Of a stretch of 64,000 nt of DNA, positions 1-8,162 are shown piece after piece (the stretch's first letter is position 1; every line of letters starts with the position of its first letter). The translations under genes were made by a program, and so were the position numbers. The notes under the pieces were generated by a model. It saw nothing but the letters and a program-made list of their open reading frames with translations, made no database searches and was not told where the DNA came from. The stretch covers positions 144,812-208,811 of the forward strand of contig NZ_JADNGY010000004.1 of the NCBI RefSeq assembly GCF_015553625.1, given 5' to 3'. The stretch comes from Streptococcus australis (GTDB taxonomy: Bacteria > Bacillota > Bacilli > Lactobacillales > Streptococcaceae).

Positions 1-1
1 G

Positions 2-546
2 GAAGGAAATGAGCTTAAAACTTCTGTAACTGATATGGATAAAGAACCAGTTGATTCAGCTTACGACACAGTAGTAGACAACCGTCCAGAAGAAATCGAA
101 AAAGACGGTAAGACTTATGTATTGGTACCAGCAGGTAACTACACAGTTGGTGAAGTTGATGACCAAGGCCACCTTACATCATCAGATGACACAACTGGTA
201 AAGTAGCTGAACAAGATAAGAATGTTACTTATATCTACAAGCTTAAAGAAGAGCCAGCTCAACCAAAAGGTAGTGTCTATGTACACTATAAAGATACAGA
301 AGGAAATGAGCTTAAAACTTCTGTAACTGATATGGATAAAGAACCAGTTGATTCAGCTTACGACACAGTAGTAGACAACCGTCCAGAAGAAATCGAAAAA
401 GACGGTAAGACTTATGTATTGGTACCAGCGGGTAACTACACAGTTGGTGAAGTTGATGACCAAGGCCACCTTACATCATCAGATGACACAACTGGTAAAG
501 TAGCTGAACAAGATAAGAACGTCACCTATGTATACAAACTGAAGGA
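2..546 (+). repeat. 297-bp tandem repeat, two near-identical units
   Basis: The unit beginning near position 11 recurs near 308 (period 297 bp, 99 codons). Over the first ~220 bases I see one clear difference, gcaggt near 130 against gcgggt near 430. The units diverge only at their ends. Synonymous sites are as conserved as the rest, which implies recent duplication or gene conversion. The count upstream of the window is unknown. Confidence 0.9.
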
Positions 547-1690
547 AACTCCAGCTGAGCCGAAGAAGGGTGAAGTTATCATCACTTACATAGACGAAAA
601 TGGTAAGGAAATCGAAAAACCTCGTCAAGATACACCAAACTCACCATATGACACACCATATAACACCACTGAGGAAGGTGAAAAACCGAATACTATCAAG
701 ACACCAGATGGTAAGACCTATAAGATCGTACCAAAAGGTGACTACCCAGTAGGTAAAGTTGACGAAGATGGACATTTGGAATCATCTGATCCAGTTAAAG
801 GTAAAGTTGACAAACCAAAATCAACCATCACTTACGTTTATAAAGAAGTGAAGGAAACCCCAGCTGAGCCTAAGGGTAACGTCTACGTACACTATGTAGA
901 TACAGAAGGTAAGACCATCAAGTCAGATGTGACCGACGAAAAAGCTCAACCAGTGGATAAAGACTACGACACAGTTGTAGACAACCGTCCACAAGAGATT
1001 GAATTTGAAGGCAAGACTTATGAATTGGTACCTGCAGGTAACTATACAGTTGGTGGAGTAGATGACCAAGGTCACCTCAAGTCTACTGATCCTACCACAG
1101 GTAAAGTGATCGAAGGCGATAAGAATGTAACGTATGTTTACAAACTGAAAGAAACTCCAGACAAACCTGTAGAACCAACTCCAGACAAGCCTGTAGAGCC
1201 AACTCCAGACAAGCCTGTAGAGCCAACACCAGACAAGCCTGTAGAACCAACTCCAGATAAGCCTGTAGAGCCAACTCCAGACAAGCCTGTAGAGCCAACT
1301 CCAGACAAGCCTGTAGAGCCAACTCCAGATAAACCAGTGAATCCAACACCAGATAAACCAGTGGACCCAACACCAGGTAAACCGGTGAATCCAACACCAG
1401 ATAAACCAGTGGATCCAACACCAGGTAAACCAGTGAATCCAACACCAGGTAAACCAGTGAATCCAACACCAGGTAAACCAGTGGATCCAACACCAGGTAA
1501 ACCGGTGGATCCAACACCAGGTAAACCAGTGAATCCAACACCAGGTAAACCAGTGGACCCAACACCAGGTAAAGGACAACTTCCAAATACTGGTGAAACT
1601 ACATCTGTAGGATCAACTGTACTCGGACTAGTTGCAGGCCTTGTAGGATTCGTGGCATTTGGTCGTCGAAAAAAAGAAGACGAAAAATAA
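2..1690 (+). CDS. LPXTG surface protein with MucBP repeats, 3' part only
   Basis: C-terminal 562 residues of a cell-wall protein whose start lies left of the window. Four MucBP-type repeats of about 95-100 residues lie at roughly 2-250, 262-546, 565-852 and 874-1149. Repeats 1, 2 and 4 share the motif VDNRP..IE..GKTY.LVPAGNYTVG; repeat 3 is divergent. Repeats 1 and 2 are nearly identical in DNA at a period of 297 bp. A proline stalk of about 17 octads (PTPDKPVE, then PTPGKPVN/D) follows at 1159-1572. The sorting signal is LPNTGE, a hydrophobic segment and an RRKKEDEK tail, so sortase A should anchor it to peptidoglycan. MucBP domains are associated with mucin or host-glycan adhesion; the ligand is inferred only. 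A terminator follows, so it ends its own transcript. Confidence 0.93.
   Translation, partial: EGNELKTSVTDMDKEPVDSAYDTVVDNRPEEIEKDGKTYVLVPAGNYTVGEVDDQGHLTSSDDTTGKVAEQDKNVTYIYKLKEEPAQPKGSVYVHYKDTEGNELKTSVTDMDKEPVDSAYDTVVDNRPEEIEKDGKTYVLVPAGNYTVGEVDDQGHLTSSDDTTGKVAEQDKNVTYVYKLKETPAEPKKGEVIITYIDENGKEIEKPRQDTPNSPYDTPYNTTEEGEKPNTIKTPDGKTYKIVPKGDYPVGKVDEDGHLESSDPVKGKVDKPKSTITYVYKEVKETPAEPKGNVYVHYVDTEGKTIKSDVTDEKAQPVDKDYDTVVDNRPQEIEFEGKTYELVPAGNYTVGGVDDQGHLKSTDPTTGKVIEGDKNVTYVYKLKETPDKPVEPTPDKPVEPTPDKPVEPTPDKPVEPTPDKPVEPTPDKPVEPTPDKPVEPTPDKPVNPTPDKPVDPTPGKPVNPTPDKPVDPTPGKPVNPTPGKPVNPTPGKPVDPTPGKPVDPTPGKPVNPTPGKPVDPTPGKGQLPNTGETTSVGSTVLGLVAGLVGFVAFGRRKKEDEK
1159..1572 (+). repeat. 24-bp proline-rich octad array (cell-wall stalk)
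   Basis: About 17 in-frame octads. The first block encodes PTPDKPVE with codons cca gac aag cct gta gag; the second encodes PTPGKPVN or PTPGKPVD with codons cca ggt aaa cca gtg aat/gat. The switch near 1330 changes codon choice and residue together, suggesting two separate expansions. Such arrays vary in length by slippage and span the cell wall. Confidence 0.9.
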
Positions 1691-1776
1691 TTCTTCTTTC
1701 TTTGGTGAAAGATTGATTTTGCTGAATTCCAAATAGCAAGGTCTACTCGATGACTAGAAAAGGTTTTATAGCCTTG

Positions 1777-1804
1777 AAAAAGGGGATGATGCATCCCCTT
1801 TTTT
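1777..1804 (+). terminator. Rho-independent terminator of the surface protein gene
   Basis: Arms ggggatg (1782-1788) and catcccc (1792-1798) are flanked by an A-run and a T-run, 90 bp past the stop codon. Confidence 0.9.
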
Positions 1805-1850
1805 AGACTAGTCAATAATTTTTGTTATCACAATGAGATTTTTATAATAG

Positions 1851-1910
1851 GAGCCTCAAGTTCTAAACAGGTTGAAAGCTACAACCTGTTTGTCTCAAGA
1901 GGCTCTTTTT
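1851..1910 (+). terminator. Second hairpin with T-run; possible small-RNA terminator
   Basis: Two nested arm pairs: gagcctc 1851-1857 with gaggctc 1899-1905, and aaacaggttg 1865-1874 with caacctgttt 1882-1891, then a T-run to 1910. A TATAAT lies just upstream at 1843-1848. The surface protein gene already has a terminator at 1777, so this is either a back-up terminator or part of a very short RNA. The rest of 1691-2140 holds only a short hairpin near 1963-1977 and the pyrH promoter. Confidence 0.55.
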
Positions 1911-2104
1911 AATAGGTAAGAAAGTCATACAACTTCATTAATTTGGAACGTTGAAAGAAAGTTCTCCTTTGGAGGAATCACCTATCCATACGAGCTGGCA
2001 CACTCAGAAATGGTCAATAGAAAAGTATGGGGTAAAATAATCAATTTTAAGACGACAAGATAAAATTTTTTTGATAGATATCACTATATAAAAAACGCTT
2101 TTTG

Positions 2105-2113
2105 TGGTAAAAT
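2105..2113 (+). promoter_or_regulatory. Extended -10 promoter of pyrH-frr
   Basis: TGG-TAAAAT ends 27 bp before the pyrH ATG. No convincing -35 is seen, as is common with extended -10 promoters. Confidence 0.6.
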
Positions 2114-2140
2114 AATACAGATCATAAAAGGAGTGACAAA

Positions 2141-2872
2141 ATGGTAGAACCTAAGTATAAACGTATTTTAATTAAGTTATCAGGTGAAGCGTTAGCCGGT
2201 GAACGGGGTGTCGGAATTGATATCAAAACGGTTCAAAAGATGGCCCTTGAAATCAAAGAAGTTCATGACCTTGGAATTGAAATTGCTCTCGTTATCGGTG
2301 GAGGAAATCTCTGGCGTGGAGAACCTGCGGCGGAAGCAGGTATGGATCGCGTTCAAGCAGATTACACTGGAATGCTTGGAACAGTTATGAATGCCTTGGT
2401 GATGGCGGATTCTCTTCAACAGGTTGGAGTAGATACGCGTGTCCAAACAGCGATTGCTATGCAACAAGTCGCTGAGCCTTATATCCGTGGCCGCGCCCTT
2501 CGTCACTTGGAAAAAGAGCGTATTGTTATCTTTGGTGCAGGCATTGGTTCTCCATACTTCTCAACGGATACAACGGCTGCTCTTCGTGCCGCTGAAATTG
2601 AAGCAGACGCAATCTTGATGGCTAAGAATGGTGTTGACGGCGTTTATAATGCTGATCCAAAGAAAGACAAGACAGCTGTGAAGTTTGAAGAATTAACTCA
2701 CCGTGATGTCATCAATAAAGGCCTTCGTATCATGGATTCGACAGCATCGACCATCTCAATGGACAATGATATTGACTTAGTCGTTTTCAACATGAATGAG
2801 CCAGGTAACATCAAACGCGTTGTCTTTGGAGAAAATATCGGTACTACCGTTTCTAATAATGTAGAAAAATAA
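2141..2872 (+). CDS. pyrH: UMP kinase
   Basis: Bacterial uridylate kinase, a homohexamer of the amino-acid-kinase fold that phosphorylates UMP to UDP with ATP in pyrimidine nucleotide synthesis. The 243 residues are full length. The N-terminal KLSGEAL phosphate-binding segment, GGGNLWRG loop and [14 protein letters not shown] region typical of PyrH are visible. The ATG at 2141 follows an AAAGGAG site at 2127-2133. It lies 18 bp before frr, the usual bacterial pyrH-frr pair. Confidence 0.97.
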   Translation: MVEPKYKRILIKLSGEALAGERGVGIDIKTVQKMALEIKEVHDLGIEIALVIGGGNLWRGEPAAEAGMDRVQADYTGMLGTVMNALVMADSLQQVGVDTRVQTAIAMQQVAEPYIRGRALRHLEKERIVIFGAGIGSPYFSTDTTAALRAAEIEADAILMAKNGVDGVYNADPKKDKTAVKFEELTHRDVINKGLRIMDSTASTISMDNDIDLVVFNMNEPGNIKRVVFGENIGTTVSNNVEK

Positions 2873-2890
2873 GGAAGTTAGAGGAATAAA

Positions 2891-3448
2891 ATGGCAAATC
2901 CAATCGTAGAAAAAGCTAAAGAAAGAATGTCTCAGTCTCACCAAAGTTTGGGACGTGAATTTGGAAGTATCCGGGCAGGTCGTGCAAACGCAAGTCTCTT
3001 GGACCGTATCTATGTTCAATATTACGGAGTTGATACTCCATTGAATCAAATCGCATCTATCACGATTCCAGAAGCCCGTGTGATGTTGATCACGCCTTTT
3101 GACAAGTCTTCATTGAAAGATATTGAGCACGCTTTGAATGCTTCTGACCTTGGTATTACTCCGGCTAACGATGGTTCGGTCATTCGCTTGGTCATCCCAG
3201 CTTTGACAGAAGAAACCCGTCGTGACTTGGCCAAAGAAGTGAAAAAAGTTGGTGAAAATGCTAAGGTAGCGATCCGTAACATCCGTCGTGATGCTATGGA
3301 TGAAGCGAAGAAGCAAGAAAAAGCTAAAGAAATCACTGAAGATGAATTGAAGAATCTCGAAAAAGAAATCCAAAAAGTAACCGATGATGCTGTGAAACAT
3401 GTTGATGAAATGACAGCACACAAAGAAAAAGAATTGCTTGAAGTTTAA
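2891..3448 (+). CDS. frr: Ribosome recycling factor
   Basis: 185 residues, the usual length. RRF acts with EF-G to split the post-termination ribosome so subunits can be reused. The family features are present: the [17 protein letters not shown] segment, a central [12 protein letters not shown] region and the long helical C-terminal arm rich in Lys and Glu ([11 protein letters not shown]). It is co-transcribed with pyrH 18 bp upstream; a hairpin at 3478 probably ends the transcript. Confidence 0.97.
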   Translation: MANPIVEKAKERMSQSHQSLGREFGSIRAGRANASLLDRIYVQYYGVDTPLNQIASITIPEARVMLITPFDKSSLKDIEHALNASDLGITPANDGSVIRLVIPALTEETRRDLAKEVKKVGENAKVAIRNIRRDAMDEAKKQEKAKEITEDELKNLEKEIQKVTDDAVKHVDEMTAHKEKELLEV

Positions 3449-3477
3449 TCATTTCCAGCAGTTTACAGAGGAAATGA

Positions 3478-3507
3478 ACTCAGTTGGCACTGCTGGCTGA
3501 GTTTTAT
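3478..3507 (+). terminator. Hairpin terminator after frr with an alternative fold
   Basis: Arms aactcag 3478-3484 and ctgagtt 3497-3503, then tttatt. An alternative pairing, ccagcagt 3455-3462 with actgctgg 3489-3496, competes with it. The T-run is weak. Confidence 0.5.
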
Positions 3508-3554
3508 TTCCATTAAGGGGCTATTGATGAGCTTTAGCCAGAAAGAAGGAAAAA

Positions 3555-4409
3555 ATGAATACCAACCTCGCACATGATATCGTGGGCCTTGTAACGGATG
3601 AGAATGATCGCTTTTACTTTGTCCAAAAGGATGGGCAAACCTATGCCTTGGACAAGTCTGAAGGAGAGCGTGCTCTTGGAGAGTCTGTCAAGGGCTTTGC
3701 CTATACGGATATGAAGCAACGTTTGCGCCTGACCACACTTGAAGTCACTGCTCGTCGGAACCAATTTGGCTGGGGGACAGTGACAGAAGTTCGTAAGGAC
3801 CTGGGTGTTTTTGTCGATACTGGTCTACCTGACAAGGAGATTGTCGTCTCTCTGGATATTTTGCCTGAGATCAAGGAACTATGGCCTAAAAAAGGTGATA
3901 AACTTTTTGTTCGCCTGGAAGTCGATAAAAAAGACCGGATTTGGGGTGTCTTGGCCTATCAAGAAGACTTCCAACGGATTGCTCGTCCAGCCTACAACAA
4001 TATGCAGAATCAGAACTGGCCGGCTATCGTCTATCGCTTAAAACTTTCAGGGACCTTTGTTTACTTACCTGAGAACAATATGTTAGGCTTTATCCATCCA
4101 AGTGAGCGCTTTGCCGAACCTCGTTTGGGACAAGTCCTAGATGCCCGGGTTATTGGTTTCCGAGAGGTGGATCGGACCTTGAATTTATCCTTGAAGCCAC
4201 GCTCGTTTGAAATGCTGGAAAACGATGCACAGATGATTCTGGCATATTTAGAAAACAACGGAGGCTTTATGACCTTGAATGATAAGTCCTCCCCAGAAGA
4301 AATTAAGGCAACCTTTGGCATTTCCAAGGGGCAGTTCAAAAAAGCTCTGGGAGGCTTGATGAAAGCAGGGAGAATCACACAGGATGCCTTTGGCACAGAA
4401 TTAAAATAA
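3555..4409 (+). CDS. cvfB: S1-domain RNA-binding protein, CvfB family
   Basis: 284 residues matching the CvfB/YitL family of S1-like RNA-binding proteins that affect virulence-factor expression in Gram-positive cocci. An N-terminal barrel is followed by S1-type segments ([26 protein letters not shown], then [22 protein letters not shown]) and a C-terminal winged-helix region ([36 protein letters not shown]). The ATG at 3555 has a GAAGGAA site just upstream. It is followed 10 bp later by the small YozE-like gene, probably as one unit. The precise target RNAs cannot be read from sequence. Confidence 0.9.
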   Translation: MNTNLAHDIVGLVTDENDRFYFVQKDGQTYALDKSEGERALGESVKGFAYTDMKQRLRLTTLEVTARRNQFGWGTVTEVRKDLGVFVDTGLPDKEIVVSLDILPEIKELWPKKGDKLFVRLEVDKKDRIWGVLAYQEDFQRIARPAYNNMQNQNWPAIVYRLKLSGTFVYLPENNMLGFIHPSERFAEPRLGQVLDARVIGFREVDRTLNLSLKPRSFEMLENDAQMILAYLENNGGFMTLNDKSSPEEIKATFGISKGQFKKALGGLMKAGRITQDAFGTELK

Positions 4410-4419
4410 GAGGAGTCCT

Positions 4420-4635
4420 ATGCGAAAATCGTTTTATACTTGGTTGATGACAGAGCGCAATCCCAAAAGCAATGCTCCTAAGGCTCTTCTGGCAGATCTG
4501 GCCTTTCATGAGACAGCCTTTCCAAAGCATACAGATGATTTTGATGAGGTTAGTCGCTTTCTGGAAGAGCATGCCAGTTTCTCCTTTAATCTAGGAGATT
4601 TTGATGCAATTTGGGAAGAATACCTAGGTCATTAA
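4420..4635 (+). CDS. YozE family small protein (UPF0346)
   Basis: 71 residues beginning [17 protein letters not shown], with the family's [21 protein letters not shown] segment and a DAIWEEY end. YozE-like proteins are small soluble helical proteins conserved in Firmicutes. Their function is unknown to me. GAGGAG precedes the ATG by 5 nt, and the gene lies 10 bp after cvfB, so the two are probably translated from one mRNA. Confidence 0.85.
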   Translation: MRKSFYTWLMTERNPKSNAPKALLADLAFHETAFPKHTDDFDEVSRFLEEHASFSFNLGDFDAIWEEYLGH

Positions 4636-4663
4636 GTACAAGAAAATCAAAGTGGGCCGGGGA

Positions 4664-4692
4664 TGGTCAATTCTCGGTCTCTTTGTTATAAT
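4664..4692 (+). promoter_or_regulatory. phoH promoter
   Basis: Extended -10 TGT-TATAAT at 4684-4692 with a weak -35 (tggtca, 4664-4669) 17 bp upstream. It lies downstream of an in-frame ATG at 4652, which argues that this ATG is not the phoH start. Confidence 0.7.
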
Positions 4693-4726
4693 AGAGAAAA
4701 CTTACAGAAATAGAGAGGTTCTTTAT

Positions 4727-5725
4727 TTGAAAGAACATTCAATTGATATTCAATTAAGTCATCCAGATGATCTCTTCCATCTATTTGGATCCAATGAACG
4801 TCACTTGCGCTTGATGGAGCAAGAGTTGGATGTGGTCATCCATGCCCGAACAGAAATTGTACAGGTCATCGGTCAAGAAGAAGATTGTGAAAAAGCCAGA
4901 CAAGTTATTGAGGCTTTGCTTATCTTGGTGAATCGTGGCATGACTATCGGGACGCCGGATGTTGTAACAGCTATTCAAATGGTTCGTAATGATGAGTTGG
5001 ATAAGTTCGTGGCCTTGTATGAAGAAGAAATCATCAAGGATAGCTACGGCAAGCCCATTCGGGTCAAAACGCTAGGTCAAAAGATTTATGTAGATAGTGT
5101 CAAGCACCATGATGTGACTTTCGGGATTGGACCAGCAGGGACTGGGAAGACCTTCTTGGCAGTAACTTTGGCCGTGACCGCCCTCAAGCGTGGTCAAGTC
5201 AAGCGCATTATTTTGACTCGCCCAGCCGTGGAAGCAGGAGAGAGCCTTGGTTTCCTTCCAGGGGATCTCAAGGAAAAGGTAGACCCTTATCTACGTCCAG
5301 TCTATGATGCCCTCTATCAAATCTTGGGCAAGGACCAGACCACTCGGATGATGGAGCGGGAGATTATTGAGATAGCTCCCTTAGCTTATATGCGGGGTCG
5401 GACCTTGGATGATGCCTTTGTTATTCTTGATGAAGCGCAAAATACAACCATCATGCAGATGAAGATGTTCTTGACACGTCTTGGTTTTAACTCCAAGATG
5501 ATTGTCAATGGAGACACTAGCCAGATTGACCTTCCTCGAAATGTCAAATCCGGCTTGATTGATGCCCAGGAGAAGTTAAAAAATATTTCTCAGATTGATT
5601 TTGTGCACTTCTCTGCTAAGGATGTTGTTCGCCATCCTGTAGTAGCAGAAATTATCCGGGCTTACGAGCCCCTCCCAAATCCAGTGCACAAAGAAAAACT
5701 GGATGTGGAAGAAGAAACGGAATAA
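4727..5725 (+). CDS. phoH: PhoH family ATPase
   Basis: 332 residues from a TTG start at 4727, chosen because GAGAGG sits 8 nt upstream and the promoter TATAAT (4687-4692) would exclude the ATG at 4652. PhoH is a cytoplasmic P-loop NTPase related to superfamily-1 helicases and linked to RNA metabolism. Visible motifs are Walker A GPAGTGKT, the GRTLDDAF segment, Walker B FVILDEAQN and MIVNGDTSQIDLP. An N-terminal KH-like region (residues ~1-90) is plausible. The gene is monocistronic, closed by the hairpin at 5732. Confidence 0.92.
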   Translation: MKEHSIDIQLSHPDDLFHLFGSNERHLRLMEQELDVVIHARTEIVQVIGQEEDCEKARQVIEALLILVNRGMTIGTPDVVTAIQMVRNDELDKFVALYEEEIIKDSYGKPIRVKTLGQKIYVDSVKHHDVTFGIGPAGTGKTFLAVTLAVTALKRGQVKRIILTRPAVEAGESLGFLPGDLKEKVDPYLRPVYDALYQILGKDQTTRMMEREIIEIAPLAYMRGRTLDDAFVILDEAQNTTIMQMKMFLTRLGFNSKMIVNGDTSQIDLPRNVKSGLIDAQEKLKNISQIDFVHFSAKDVVRHPVVAEIIRAYEPLPNPVHKEKLDVEEETE

Positions 5726-5731
5726 AAGAAG

Positions 5732-5760
5732 AGGCAAAGATCAGAGGATCTTTGCCTTAA
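5732..5760 (+). terminator. phoH terminator
   Basis: Perfect 11-bp arms, 5732-5742 and 5747-5757, around an AGAG loop. The T-run is weak (ttaaatt). Confidence 0.7.
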
Positions 5761-5818
5761 ATTGACGATAAAATCATTTTCTAGACTTTCCTTAGGTGAG
5801 AACGGAGGTTAGGTGAAA

Positions 5819-5929
5819 TTATCCAGTGGATGATTTCAGCAATCCAGGAAGTTCCATGACTAAATCAAGATACAAAGGGCGTCTGCGGATAAAGTCAAAA
5901 TAGGAAGTTTGACGCAGAATCTTTTGATT
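5819..5929 (-). pseudogene. Possible gene remnant in the phoH-ald gap
   Basis: On the minus strand a 36-codon open segment reads ...LRQTSYFDFIRRRPLYLD and ends LLKSSTG-stop at 5819. It has no start codon with a ribosome binding site, and the frame is closed by a stop at 5930-5932. The protein-like composition makes a degenerate gene end plausible, but I do not recognise the parent. Confidence 0.3.
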
Positions 5930-5982
5930 CTAGAAAAACTTATCTTTTTGACACAATCCGCAGCCCGTGTTCAATTTTTATT

Positions 5983-6089
5983 GAGCCCCTTCGCTCTTTA
6001 ATTTCTGGGCTCAGGCTAAAACAGTTTCCTAAACTGTTTTACTCTCAATTATTCCGAGTGCTTGAAACTAAATTGTTTCAGGCACTTTT
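5983..6089 (+). other. Hairpin cluster in gene-free stretch
   Basis: Three successive hairpins: gagccc 5983-5988 with gggctc 6007-6012; a perfect 9-bp hairpin aaacagttt 6019-6027 with aaactgttt 6031-6039; and a 12-bp hairpin 6057-6068 with 6075-6086 followed by TTTT. The last looks like a plus-strand terminator, yet phoH already ends at 5760. The element may be a structured RNA or a decayed intergenic repeat. Confidence 0.5.
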
Positions 6090-6174
6090 CTCACAGCGGA
6101 AAATCTCTGAAAATGATTTAAAAAACTCAAAACAACTTGTTTTTTTTTTTCAAAACTTTTTTATTAGTTCATAT

Positions 6175-6199
6175 GAAAAAATAAGTTGCTTATTTTTTC
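6175..6199 (-). terminator. ald terminator (A/T-rich hairpin)
   Basis: gaaaaaataag 6175-6185 pairs with cttattttttc 6189-6199. It lies about 30 bp past the ald stop and gives a U-run in the minus direction. Stability is low because the stem is nearly all A:U. Confidence 0.5.
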
Positions 6200-6227
6200 G
6201 ATGATAATTCTTCAAATATATGATCGT

Positions 6228-7340
6228 TTAAACCAATTCGTCGATTGGAGTGAAGTTGCGTTCTAGACCTTCTGCAACTGGTTGGCTTGTGATATGGCCT
6301 TGGTAAGTAGTAACACCTTGGCGCAAGCCTTCGTCGAGGGCGATGGCCTTATGGAAGCCATTGTCAGCTAAAGCTTCGACATAAGGTAGGGTCACGTTGG
6401 TGAGGGCGATGGTAGAAGTGCGAGCGACAGCGCCTGGGATATTGGCAACGGCATAGTGGAGCACGCCATGTTTTTCGTAAACAGGCTCCGTATGCGTTGT
6501 GACACGGTCTGCTGTTTCAATAACCCCACCTTGGTCCACAGCTACGTCCACGATGACAGAACCTGGACGCATTTGTTTAACCATATCGTCTGTCACTAAT
6601 TTAGGAGCTTTAGCCCCAGGAATCAGGACAGCTCCGATAACAACATCGGCATCACGGACACTGGCTTCAATGTTAAATGGATTGGACATGAGGGTTTGGA
6701 TTTGGTGACCAAAGACATCTTCCAGAACGGCCAAACGTTTGGCACTGATATCCAAGATAGTCACTTGGGCGCCGAGTCCAAGGGCGATCCGAGCTGCGTG
6801 GGTTCCAACGACCCCGCCTCCGATGATGGTAACTTTCCCTTTAGGAACACCAGGTACCCCACCTAGGAGGACACCAGATCCACCTTCTTGTTTGGTGAGG
6901 AAGTGGGCCCCGATTTGCACGGCCATTCGTCCAGCAACCTCACTCATTGGCACCAAGAGTGGCAACTGTCCATCGATATCTCGAACGGTCTCGTAAGCTA
7001 CCCCAGTTGTCTTAGCAGTCACCATGGCATCAGCTAATTCAGGAGCTGCAGCCATGTGCAGGTAGGTGAAGAGCAAGAGGTCTTCACGAAGGAAGTCGTA
7101 TTCTTCAGCGAGGGGTTCTTTGACCTTGACCACCAATTCAGCTGCCCAAGCCTCAGCAGCGGTTGCGACAATAGTCGCTCCTTGCTTGCTGTAATCTTCA
7201 TCCGCAAAGCCAGAACCAAGTCCGGCATTTGTTTCCACCAAAACTTGATGGCCCTTTCCAACCAAGCTGTGTACGCCAGCTGGTGTCAAACCAACACGAT
7301 TTTCATTGTTTTTAATTTCTTTTGGAATACCAATTAACAT
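6228..7340 (-). CDS. ald: Alanine dehydrogenase
   Basis: NAD-dependent L-alanine dehydrogenase, converting alanine reversibly to pyruvate and ammonia. The 370 residues are full length. The N-terminal [20 protein letters not shown] signature, the [14 protein letters not shown] dinucleotide-binding loop and the catalytic-domain segments of the AlaDH/PNT family are seen. AAGGAG lies about 7 nt before the ATG at 7340. Transcription probably starts near 7442, so the mRNA carries a ~100-nt leader containing a terminator-like hairpin. It is monocistronic between a divergent acetyltransferase gene and a gene-free stretch. Confidence 0.95.
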   Translation of the reverse strand: MLIGIPKEIKNNENRVGLTPAGVHSLVGKGHQVLVETNAGLGSGFADEDYSKQGATIVATAAEAWAAELVVKVKEPLAEEYDFLREDLLLFTYLHMAAAPELADAMVTAKTTGVAYETVRDIDGQLPLLVPMSEVAGRMAVQIGAHFLTKQEGGSGVLLGGVPGVPKGKVTIIGGGVVGTHAARIALGLGAQVTILDISAKRLAVLEDVFGHQIQTLMSNPFNIEASVRDADVVIGAVLIPGAKAPKLVTDDMVKQMRPGSVIVDVAVDQGGVIETADRVTTHTEPVYEKHGVLHYAVANIPGAVARTSTIALTNVTLPYVEALADNGFHKAIALDEGLRQGVTTYQGHITSQPVAEGLERNFTPIDELV

Positions 7341-7352
7341 GATTATTTCTCC

Positions 7353-7427
7353 TTACTTAGATTTAGGTGTAAAAAGGTCATTGGCATGAGATTGCTCTCC
7401 TAACTCAATGACCTTTTCACTCCTCAT
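7353..7427 (-). CDS. Candidate 24-codon leader ORF before ald
   Basis: Minus-strand ATG at 7427 opens a 24-codon frame (MRSEKVIELGEQSHANDLFT then PKSK-stop) spanning the whole terminator-like hairpin and ending directly before the ald ribosome binding site. The predicted mRNA start is only ~15 nt upstream and no Shine-Dalgarno is visible. It may be a regulatory leader peptide or chance. Confidence 0.25.
   Translation of the reverse strand: MRSEKVIELGEQSHANDLFTPKSK
7372..7417 (-). promoter_or_regulatory. Terminator-like hairpin in the ald leader
   Basis: Perfect 12-bp arms, 7372-7383 and 7406-7417, around a 22-nt loop that itself holds gagattgctctc. Read on the minus strand the 3' arm runs into a U-stretch (ccttttt). 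It lies between the ald promoter and its ribosome binding site with no other minus-strand gene to terminate, so it is a candidate attenuator. Confidence 0.55.
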
Positions 7428-7448
7428 CTGATTGTTTTGATTGATTTA

Positions 7449-7477
7449 ATTGTATAGAAAAGTGGGTTAAAAAGCAA
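7449..7477 (-). promoter_or_regulatory. ald promoter
   Basis: On the minus strand TTGCTT (7477-7472), 17 bp, TACAAT (7454-7449). Confidence 0.6.
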
Positions 7478-7490
7478 GAAAAAATTGAGC

Positions 7491-7519
7491 TTGCCTTCCT
7501 TTATGTTATTTGCTAAACT
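7491..7519 (+). promoter_or_regulatory. Promoter of the acetyltransferase gene
   Basis: TTGCCT (7491-7496), 17 bp, TAAACT (7514-7519), with a TG one base before the -10. Confidence 0.55.
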
Positions 7520-7542
7520 AATCCCTAAAGAAGGAGTGTCAA

Positions 7543-8112
7543 ATGGAAAATTTATATGTGAAGTTAGCGGCTTATCGAGAAATAGAGACTGAGCGCTTGC
7601 ACTTGCGTCCGGTCACTCTAGAAGATGCACCGTCTATGTTTAAGTACGCTTCTAATGAAACAGTTACGCGCTATACCTTTACAACCAATCAAAGTCTTGA
7701 AGAGACGCGTAATAACATTGCCCTCTTTTACCTAGCTAGCCCACTTGGAAAATGGGGGATCGAGCTCAAAGAAAATGGAAAATTTATCGGGACGATTGAT
7801 TTACTGGATTTGGATCTTTGTCTGAAGAAGGGGAGTATCGGCTATGTTCTGAATAAAGATTATTGGAACCAAGGTCTTGCGACAGAGGCTACCAAGGCAG
7901 TCATTGCCTTGGCTTTTGAACAGTTAGGGATGAACAAGCTCATTGCCGTTCATGATCAGGACAACCCAGCTTCTGGACGGGTGATGGCCAAATCAGGGAT
8001 GAAATTTTCCCACGAAGAAGCTTATGCGATGCTAGACCTGCATGAAGAGGGGCGAATGGTGACGAGAGTTCATTATGTCCTCACGAAGGAAGAATATTTG
8101 GCAGAAAAATGA
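7543..8112 (+). CDS. GNAT family N-acetyltransferase (RimJ/RimL-like)
   Basis: 189 residues of the RimJ/RimL branch of GNAT acetyltransferases, which move an acetyl group from acetyl-CoA to protein N-termini or small amines. The opening ETERLHLRPVTLEDAPSMF, the IGYVLNKDYWNQGLATEA segment containing the CoA-binding turn, and NPASGRVMAKSGMKF near the end are typical. AAGGAGTG lies 5 nt before the ATG. The substrate cannot be inferred. It has its own promoter and is divergent from ald. Confidence 0.88.
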   Translation: MENLYVKLAAYREIETERLHLRPVTLEDAPSMFKYASNETVTRYTFTTNQSLEETRNNIALFYLASPLGKWGIELKENGKFIGTIDLLDLDLCLKKGSIGYVLNKDYWNQGLATEATKAVIALAFEQLGMNKLIAVHDQDNPASGRVMAKSGMKFSHEEAYAMLDLHEEGRMVTRVHYVLTKEEYLAEK

Positions 8113-8121
8113 GTCAGGATA

Positions 8122-8151
8122 TTGACAAAAGGCCTATCTCCATGATATAGT
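8122..8151 (+). promoter_or_regulatory. tRNA-Thr promoter
   Basis: Consensus TTGACA (8122-8127), 18 bp, extended -10 TGA-TATAGT (8143-8151), with the tRNA starting 12 bp later. Confidence 0.8.
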
Positions 8152-8162
8152 AGATAGGTACT

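Noticed and set aside
1159-1572. Short regular repeats resembling a CRISPR array
   Set aside because: The repeats are directly adjacent 24-bp in-frame octads without unique spacers, inside a coding sequence; no cas genes are present.
923-1815. Long minus-strand open frames antisense to the surface protein
   Set aside because: They are mirror images of the proline-octad repeat (Trp/Cys- or Leu/Val-repeats), lack ribosome binding sites, and exist only because a 24-bp repeat keeps several frames open.
2093-2106. cre-like AAAAAACGCTTTTT upstream of pyrH
   Set aside because: It misses the conserved TG at the left end and C near the right end; three or more mismatches in an A/T-rich stretch are expected by chance.
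4652-4726. ATG 4652 as the phoH start
   Set aside because: A perfect extended -10 lies at 4684-4692, downstream of it, and it has no ribosome binding site; TTG 4727 has both correct spacing and family fit.
6499-6996. Plus-strand open frames across ald
   Set aside because: Thr/Pro/Arg-rich translations typical of antisense frames; no start signals; ald is unambiguous on the other strand.
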